From Salinarimonas soli (GTDB lineage: Bacteria > Pseudomonadota > Alphaproteobacteria > Rhizobiales > Beijerinckiaceae), in contig NZ_VUOA01000036.1 in assembly GCF_008386575.1 (NCBI RefSeq), forward strand, positions 29,341 to 93,340: 64,000 nt of DNA, in the 5' to 3' direction. Positions within the stretch are counted from its first letter, which is position 1. Each line of letters begins with the position of its first letter. Position numbers and translations under genes: made by a program. This document shows positions 58,877 to 64,000 of this stretch, one piece after another. Below the pieces are notes generated by a model. The model worked only from the letters and a program-made list of their open reading frames with translations. It did no database searches and was not told the DNA's origin.

Positions 58877-60106
58877 ATGACCACCGCACCCTATGACGTC
58901 GACGCGATCCGGGCGCAGTTCCCGATCCTCTCGAAAGAGGTCTACGGCAAGCCGCTCGTCTATCTCGACAACGCGGCGTCGGCCCAGAAACCGCGCGCCG
59001 TGATCGACGCCATGGTGGCGACCATGGAGGGGGGCTACGCCAACGTCCATCGCGGGCTCCACTTCATGGCGAACGCCGCGACGGAGGCCTTCGAAGCCGC
59101 GCGCGAGACCGTGCGGGAGTTCCTGAACGCTGAATCCACCGACGAGATCGTCTTCACCCGCTCGGCCACCGAAGCCTACAACCTCGTCGCCGACTGCTTC
59201 GGGCGCATGGACTTCCAGGAGGGTGACGAGATCATCCTCTCGATCATGGAGCACCACTCCAACATCGTGCCCTGGCACTTCCTGCGCGAGCGGAAAGGCG
59301 CGGTGATCAAATGGGCGCCCGTGGACGACGAGGGCAACTTCCTCCTCGATGAGTTCGAGAAGCTGCTCTCCGACCGCACGCGCATCGTCGCGATCACCCA
59401 GATGTCGAACGTGCTCGGCACCGTGACCCCGATGCGCGACATCATCCGCCTGGCGCACGAGCGCGGCGTGCCCGTGCTCGTGGACGGCGCGCAATCGGCG
59501 GTGCACATGCCCGTCGACGTGCGCGAGCTCGACGCGGACTTCTTCATCTTCACGGGCCACAAGGTCTACGGCCCCACGGGCGTGGGCGTGCTCTACGGCA
59601 AGCGCGCGTGGCTGGAGCGCATGCCGCCTTACGAGGGCGGGGGCGAGATGATCCGCGAGGTCCGCCAGGACCGCATCACCTACAACGACCCGCCGCACCG
59701 CTTCGAGGCCGGCACGCCGGCGATCATTGAGGTGATCGGCTTGGGCGCGGCGCTGCGCTTCATGATGGATCTCGGCCGCGACCGCATCCAAGCCCACGAG
59801 GCGGCACTCAGCTCCTATGCCCACGAGCGGCTCGGCGCCATGAACTCGCTGCGCATCATCGGGCGGGCCAAGGGCAAGGGCGGTATCGTCAGCTTCGAGA
59901 TGAAGGGGGCGCACGCCCACGACGTCGCGACGGTGATCGACCGCCAGGGCGTCGCGGTGCGGGCCGGCACGCATTGCGCCATGCCGCTCCTGGAGCGCTT
60001 CGGCGCCACCTCAACCTGCCGCGCCTCGTTCGGCCTGTACAACACGACCGCGGAGGTCGATAAGCTCGTCGACGCCCTGCGCCGGGCCGAAACCCTGTTC
60101 GGCTGA
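58877..60106 (+). CDS. sufS: Cysteine desulfurase SufS
   Basis: 409 residues, group II desulfurase that supplies sulfur to SufB. AQFPILSKEVYGKPLVYLDNAAS opens the protein; the PLP lysine is in TGHKVYGPTG (about residue 229) and the catalytic Cys in RAGTHCAMPLL (about 367). GGGEMIREV and FEAGTPAI are typical for SufS. No SufE gene is seen in the cluster. The ATG follows GAGAGG located at the end of the repeat element. Confidence 0.96.
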   Translation: MTTAPYDVDAIRAQFPILSKEVYGKPLVYLDNAASAQKPRAVIDAMVATMEGGYANVHRGLHFMANAATEAFEAARETVREFLNAESTDEIVFTRSATEAYNLVADCFGRMDFQEGDEIILSIMEHHSNIVPWHFLRERKGAVIKWAPVDDEGNFLLDEFEKLLSDRTRIVAITQMSNVLGTVTPMRDIIRLAHERGVPVLVDGAQSAVHMPVDVRELDADFFIFTGHKVYGPTGVGVLYGKRAWLERMPPYEGGGEMIREVRQDRITYNDPPHRFEAGTPAIIEVIGLGAALRFMMDLGRDRIQAHEAALSSYAHERLGAMNSLRIIGRAKGKGGIVSFEMKGAHAHDVATVIDRQGVAVRAGTHCAMPLLERFGATSTCRASFGLYNTTAEVDKLVDALRRAETLFG

Positions 60107-60157
60107 GCCGGGGCTCCTTACGTGTGACCGACCGACGTTTGCGCCGAAAGTGATCCG

Positions 60158-60544
60158 ATGACAGACGCCACCCCCATCGACGGCTCCGCGCCCAACGCGC
60201 CGGCGCTGGAACGCGGCTCGGCGATCCCGCCGGACGAGATCGAGCGCCTCACCGACGATATCGTCGCCGCGCTCAAGACCGTCTACGATCCGGAGATCCC
60301 CTCCGACATCTACGAGCTCGGCCTCATCTACCGCGTCGACATCGACGACGACCGCGCCGTGACCATCGACATGACCCTCACGGCCCCAGGCTGCCCCGTG
60401 GCCGGCGAGATGCCGGGCTGGGTCGAGAACGCGGTCGCCGTCGTGCCGGGCGTCAAGGACGTGAAGGTCAACATGGTCTTCGATCCGCCCTGGGACCAGT
60501 CGCGGATGTCCGACGAGGCCCGCGTCGCCCTCGACATGTGGTGA
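60158..60544 (+). CDS. sufT: SufT-type (MIP18/DUF59) Fe-S assembly protein
   Basis: 128 residues. The DUF59 core is clear: LKTVYDPEIPSDIYELGLIYRVDI and the conserved Cys in TLTAPGCPVAGEMPGWVENAVAVVPGVKDVKVNMVFDPPWDQSRMSDEAR. SufT proteins help Fe-S maturation when cluster demand is high. It lies 51 bp after sufS. Confidence 0.95.
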   Translation: MTDATPIDGSAPNAPALERGSAIPPDEIERLTDDIVAALKTVYDPEIPSDIYELGLIYRVDIDDDRAVTIDMTLTAPGCPVAGEMPGWVENAVAVVPGVKDVKVNMVFDPPWDQSRMSDEARVALDMW

Positions 60545-60597
60545 GCGGCTCGGCGCTAAGCCTTGCCATCGACCGGCAGGACGCTACGTTGGCGGCC

Positions 60598-62904
60598 ATG
60601 CATGCGACCCCAGCCAGCGACGACGCGCTTGCGCCCGATCTGCGGCGGTTCATCGCCGAGCGGGTGGCGTCCGGCGCCTACGGCTCACCGGACGAGGTGC
60701 TGCGGGCCGCCTTCCAGGCGCTGGCCGCGCAGGAGAAGCCGCCGCGCAATCCCGCCGACGAGATCCTGGACGGCATCCTGCAATCCCGCACGACGGGCTT
60801 CGCCGTCCTCGACCTCACGAGCGGCCGCACCCTCGCCGTCAACGACTACGCCCTCGCCCTCGCCGGGGTCTCCCGGGAGGCGTTCGAGCGCGGCGACTGG
60901 ACCGGGATCGCGCCGGGGGGCGAGAGCAACCGGGACGCGGTCGCGCAACTCCTGGCCCGGGGTTGGTGCGACCCCTACGACACGGATTGGCCCGGTTCGC
61001 AGGGCCGGCCGATCCCGGTGCGCATCTCCTCGGGCACCCTGTTGCCGGGCGATCCGCCCCGCGCGGTGGTCCAGATCGAGGACCTTCGCCCCCATCATCT
61101 CCTGAACGAAGCGTTGGAGGAGAGCAGGCTCCTGTTCCAGAGCCTGTTCGAGGCCGCGCCCCTTCATGCGGGCGTGGTCGAGGAGCGCGGTGAGGACTTC
61201 GTCTACGTGGTGACGAACCGCGCGATCGCCGAGCGGCTCGGCCTAGCCGAGGGTGGCCTCGACGGCCGAAGCCTCGTCGATCTCGGCTTCACGCAGGCGC
61301 AGAGCGACGCCTGGCGCGACCTGATGCGCCGCTGCCACGCGGACGGCCGGCCGCTCACCCTCGAATTCGAGCTCGCCCAGAACGGCCGCTCGCTCGGCTG
61401 GTTCCACGGCACGTTCACGCCGCTGCCCCCGGGGCCGAGCCGAGGCGCGAGAACGTCCTTCGTCGCGACGGAGGTCACGGAGCAGAAGCAGATGATGCAG
61501 GCCTTGCGCGAGAGCGAGGCCCGCCTGCGGTCCCTCACGGACAACCTGCCCAACGGCCTGGTCTACCAGCTGGAGCGCGACCCGGACGGCGCCCTTCGCT
61601 TCACCTATATCAGCGGCGCGGTCGAGCGGCTGCACGGGCTCACCGCCGAGGCCGTCCTCGCGGATTTCGAGCTCCTGGACAGCCAGGTGCTGGAGGAGTT
61701 CCGGCCCGTGCTGGAGGCGGCCCGGCGCCACGGGGCCGAGAACGGCCTGACCCTCGACATCGAGATCCCCATGCGGGCTCCCTCGGGCGAGGTCCGCTGG
61801 TTCCGACGCACCTCCGCGCCGCGCATGCAGGAGAACGGCGTCCAGGTCTGGGACGGGGTCGAGATCGACGTGACCGAGCGCCGGCGCGCCGCCGAAGCCG
61901 CCCGCGACCGCTCGCACGAGCTGGAGACGGTTCTCGCCACCGTGCCGGCCGCGGTCTGGTTCACGCACGACCGCGATGTCCGTCACGTGGTGCGCAACCG
62001 CTACGCCATGCACCTCATGGGCCTCGATCCGGAGGCGACGCAATCCTTCGGCTCGGCCGGCATCCCCCACATCCGCCTCATGCGCGACGGGGAGGCGGTC
62101 ACCGCCCGGGACATGCCGCTCCAGCGGGCGGTGCGCGGCGAGCGGCTGCACGAGGAGGAATACGCCTTCGTCTTCGCTGATGGGCGCGTCCATACGCTCC
62201 TGTCGAGCGCCGCGCCGCTCCAGGACGAGGCGGGGCACATCGTTGGCGCCGTGTCGGTGGGGCTCGACATCACCGAGCGCAAGCGCGCCGAGGAGCAGCG
62301 CATGCTCCTCATCCACGAGCTGAACCACCGGGTGAAGAACACGCTGGCGACCGTCCAGGCGATCGCCGTGCAGAGCCTGCGTGGCTCCGAGTCGCCGCAG
62401 GCCGCCCGCGACACGTTCACGGCCCGGCTCATGGCGCTCGCGGCGGCGCACGACGTGCTCACGCGGGAGAGCTGGGAGGGCGCCGATCTCGTCGACGTGG
62501 TGGCGGGCGCGGTCGCGCCGCACCGGGCGGAGGACGCGGACCGCTTCGAGGTGGCGGGGCCGGCGGTCCGCCTTACCCCGTCCATGGCCCTGTCGATCGC
62601 CATGGCCCTGCACGAGCTCGCCACCAACGCCGCGAAATACGGCGCGCTCTCCAGCGAGGGCGGGCGCGTGGTCATCGCTTGGGCTGTGAGCGACGCCACC
62701 CTGCGCCTCGAATGGCGCGAGCACGGCGGCCCGCCCGTGGTGGTGCCCACCCGCAAGGGCTTCGGCACCCGCCTCATCGAGCGCGGCCTCGCGGCGGAGC
62801 TCGGTGGCGAGGTCCGCCTCGCCTACGAGCCGGCGGGCGTCGCGTGCCTGATGAGCGTTCCCCTGCGCCCGGCCGAGGCGGAGGGCGACGCCGCGGCCGC
62901 ATGA
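60598..62904 (+). CDS. HWE-family sensor histidine kinase with PAS domains and N-terminal ParD-like domain
   Basis: 768 residues. Residues about 12-48 (LRRFIAERVASGAYGSPDEVLRAAFQAL) look like the ribbon-helix-helix DNA-binding part of a ParD antitoxin. About four PAS-like modules follow (around 60-150, 165-290, 300-430, 440-560). The kinase core is of the HWE/HisKA_2 type: the phosphoacceptor His573 in HELNHRVKN, the N-box in ALHELATNAAKYGA and the WREHGG segment. No membrane helix, so it is cytoplasmic. No response regulator is next to it. An ATG at 60598 is chosen; GTG at 60541 or 60538 overlaps sufT and would add about 20 residues. It interrupts the suf gene order between sufT and sufA. 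Confidence 0.88.
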   Translation: MHATPASDDALAPDLRRFIAERVASGAYGSPDEVLRAAFQALAAQEKPPRNPADEILDGILQSRTTGFAVLDLTSGRTLAVNDYALALAGVSREAFERGDWTGIAPGGESNRDAVAQLLARGWCDPYDTDWPGSQGRPIPVRISSGTLLPGDPPRAVVQIEDLRPHHLLNEALEESRLLFQSLFEAAPLHAGVVEERGEDFVYVVTNRAIAERLGLAEGGLDGRSLVDLGFTQAQSDAWRDLMRRCHADGRPLTLEFELAQNGRSLGWFHGTFTPLPPGPSRGARTSFVATEVTEQKQMMQALRESEARLRSLTDNLPNGLVYQLERDPDGALRFTYISGAVERLHGLTAEAVLADFELLDSQVLEEFRPVLEAARRHGAENGLTLDIEIPMRAPSGEVRWFRRTSAPRMQENGVQVWDGVEIDVTERRRAAEAARDRSHELETVLATVPAAVWFTHDRDVRHVVRNRYAMHLMGLDPEATQSFGSAGIPHIRLMRDGEAVTARDMPLQRAVRGERLHEEEYAFVFADGRVHTLLSSAAPLQDEAGHIVGAVSVGLDITERKRAEEQRMLLIHELNHRVKNTLATVQAIAVQSLRGSESPQAARDTFTARLMALAAAHDVLTRESWEGADLVDVVAGAVAPHRAEDADRFEVAGPAVRLTPSMALSIAMALHELATNAAKYGALSSEGGRVVIAWAVSDATLRLEWREHGGPPVVVPTRKGFGTRLIERGLAAELGGEVRLAYEPAGVACLMSVPLRPAEAEGDAAAA

Positions 62905-63002
62905 GGGACCGCCCGGTCTCGACGGAACGCCCGCAAGCCCTTACATGAGGGGATATCCTCGTTCTGCCCGGGCCTTGAACCCGGCCGTCAGGAGAGACCA
63001 CG

Positions 63003-63386
63003 ATGGCTTTGCCGAAACTGAAGGTTCTGTCCCTGACCGATGCGGCCGCCGACCGCGTGAAGGCGATCATCGCCCGGGCGGAGCGACCGATCGCGGGCCT
63101 GCGGGTCGGCGTGAAGAACGGCGGCTGCGCCGGCATGTCCTACACCATGGACTATGCCGAGGCCGCCCAGCCCGGCGACGAGGTCGTCGAGGATCGGGGC
63201 GTGCGGGTGTTCATCGACCCGAAGGCGCTCCTGTTCCTGCTCGGGACCGAGATGGATTTCCAGACCACGAAGCTGTCGTCCGGCTTCGTGTTCAACAATC
63301 CGAACCAGACCTCGGCCTGCGGCTGCGGCGAGTCCGTGGCGATCACGCCCGCGAAGGCCGAGGCGCTGAGCGGCGCCTCGCGCTGA
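63003..63386 (+). CDS. sufA: A-type Fe-S carrier protein, last gene of the suf cluster
   Basis: 127 residues. The three ligands of A-type carriers are Cys42 (NGGCAGMSY), Cys106 and Cys108 (SACGCGES). It accepts clusters from SufBC2D and passes them to target proteins. SufA is chosen over IscA/ErpA because of the neighbourhood. The ATG follows AGGAGAG. It is 98 bp after the histidine kinase gene. Confidence 0.92.
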   Translation: MALPKLKVLSLTDAAADRVKAIIARAERPIAGLRVGVKNGGCAGMSYTMDYAEAAQPGDEVVEDRGVRVFIDPKALLFLLGTEMDFQTTKLSSGFVFNNPNQTSACGCGESVAITPAKAEALSGASR

Positions 63387-63703
63387 TCGAGCCGCCGCCG
63401 ACCGCGGCCGGGGTCTGGCCCCGGTCTCAAGCGGCCGCCGTGGTGAACCCCGGGTTAACGTCATCGGTGCATACTGCGACCCCGGGGGCGGTGCCATGGC
63501 GCCCTCCCGCCGGGATGGCGTGCCTTGGCGCGAGCCGCTAAAGGTGGCCCTCGAACGGAACGGGGCGTGTGCGTGAAAAGGCTTGCGTCATAAGGGCCTG
63601 ACCACTTTTCGTTTCCGTTTTGTTCTCGTATAAGGGGCGTATGAGACACAATGCCAAGATTCGCGAATCAGCCGCACGCCCGGCAACCCGAAACGAACCG
63701 CGC
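63387..63703. other. 317-bp gap between sufA and parE
   Basis: A CCGGGG-TCTGG-CCCCGG hairpin (63408-63424) 22 bp after sufA may act as a terminator, though without a U-run. An AT-richer stretch with TATAAG (63629-63634) is the likely parE promoter; its -35 is poor. Otherwise nothing is recognised. Confidence 0.45.
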
Positions 63704-64000
63704 ATGACCGGCGACGATCTGTTTGGAACGCTCCCCCGCCCGGCGCCGTCCCGCCGCGCGGCTTCTGCCGCCGCAAGCGCCGCGGCCGCCCGCGTGGTCT
63801 CGGGAACGCCTGACGAGAGCGGCTACGACGCCTCCGCCATCGAGGTGCTGGAGGGGCTTGAGCCCGTCCGGCGCCGGCCGGGCATGTATATCGGCGGCAC
63901 CGACGAGAAGGCGCTGCACCACCTCTTCGCCGAGGTGATCGACAACTCCATGGACGAGGCGGTGGCGGGCCACGCCACCTTCATCGAGGTGGAGCTCGAC
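63704..64000 (+). CDS. parE: DNA topoisomerase IV subunit B, N-terminal part (cut by window edge)
   Basis: The first 99 codons are in the window. After an Ala/Pro-rich leader comes [51 protein letters not shown], the ATPase N terminus of GyrB/Par[24 protein letters not shown] is the ParE form. The Glu/Asn (EVIDNS) of the GHKL ATPase site is present. An in-frame ATG at 63641 lies 7 bp after the TATAAG box and could be a leaderless start adding 21 residues. Confidence 0.93.
   Translation, partial: MTGDDLFGTLPRPAPSRRAASAAASAAAARVVSGTPDESGYDASAIEVLEGLEPVRRRPGMYIGGTDEKALHHLFAEVIDNSMDEAVAGHATFIEVELD

Overview
The window is high-GC (GTG and TTG starts are common) and looks like the chromosome of an alphaproteobacterium of the order Hyphomicrobiales (Rhizobiales). 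Pointers to this are: the purN-purM / hdaA-ppk-ppx-rnd-aspS neighbourhood, GatCAB with an AspRS, a B12-dependent ribonucleotide reductase, an alpha-type complex I subunit (NDUFA12 homologue), alpha-type SspB, a HWE-family histidine kinase, Irr-type iron boxes and a circularly permuted tmRNA-like locus. The genus cannot be fixed from the sequence alone. Nearly everything is core housekeeping; there is no phage, transposase, CRISPR array, rRNA or tRNA that I can see.

Layout. 1-3.1 kb: a pseudo-dihydroorotase (cut by the window edge), plsY and dprA. 3-6 kb: small or unknown proteins, ruvX and an MBL-fold hydrolase. 6.2-11.8 kb: gatC-gatA, gatB and small membrane proteins. 11.9-15 kb: two glutathione transferases, a DUF2147 protein, a Sel1-like protein plus a 28-residue membrane peptide behind an SOS-type box, and ndk. 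15.3-17.5 kb: an orphan molybdopterin oxidoreductase. 17.7-32.7 kb: purN, purM, a CDP-alcohol phosphatidyltransferase, an AI-2E family transporter, hdaA, ppk, ppx, rnd, an M16 protease pair, a membrane-anchored WYL-like protein and aspS. 33.3-37 kb: nrdJ. 37.7-44.5 kb: NDUFA12 homologue, DUF2155, aat, accC, accB, aroQ, a DsbA-like protein and an M48 protease. 44.6-51.8 kb: aminotransferase, aldo/keto reductase, isovaleryl-CoA dehydrogenase, SDR, fumC and a P450. 51.8-53.4 kb: sspB, a tmRNA-like locus and an alpha/beta hydrolase. 53.5-63.4 kb: the SUF iron-sulfur operon (NifS/IscS-like desulfurase, sufB, sufC, sufD, sufS, sufT, a histidine kinase, sufA) behind two tandem Irr-type boxes. The window ends inside parE.

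The most interesting signals are in the gaps. (1) Upstream of sspB, on the same strand, is a circularly permuted tmRNA scaffold (T-arm/acceptor 3' half, spacer hairpin, acceptor 5' half with D-loop, resume site and a 12-codon tag), but the tag has no stop codon and the acceptor/CCA end is altered, so it is either decayed or highly divergent. (2) An exact GTTC-N7-GTTC box precedes a Sel1-like gene and a 28-residue membrane peptide that recalls Caulobacter SidA. (3) A 19-codon ORF bridges accC and aat with 3-4 nt gaps. (4) A ParD-like DNA-binding domain is fused to a PAS/HWE histidine kinase inside the suf cluster. (5) Three copies of a roughly 230-bp palindrome-ended element, and several smaller inverted-repeat elements, fill the intergenic gaps and in places end at a Shine-Dalgarno-like sequence just before a start codon.
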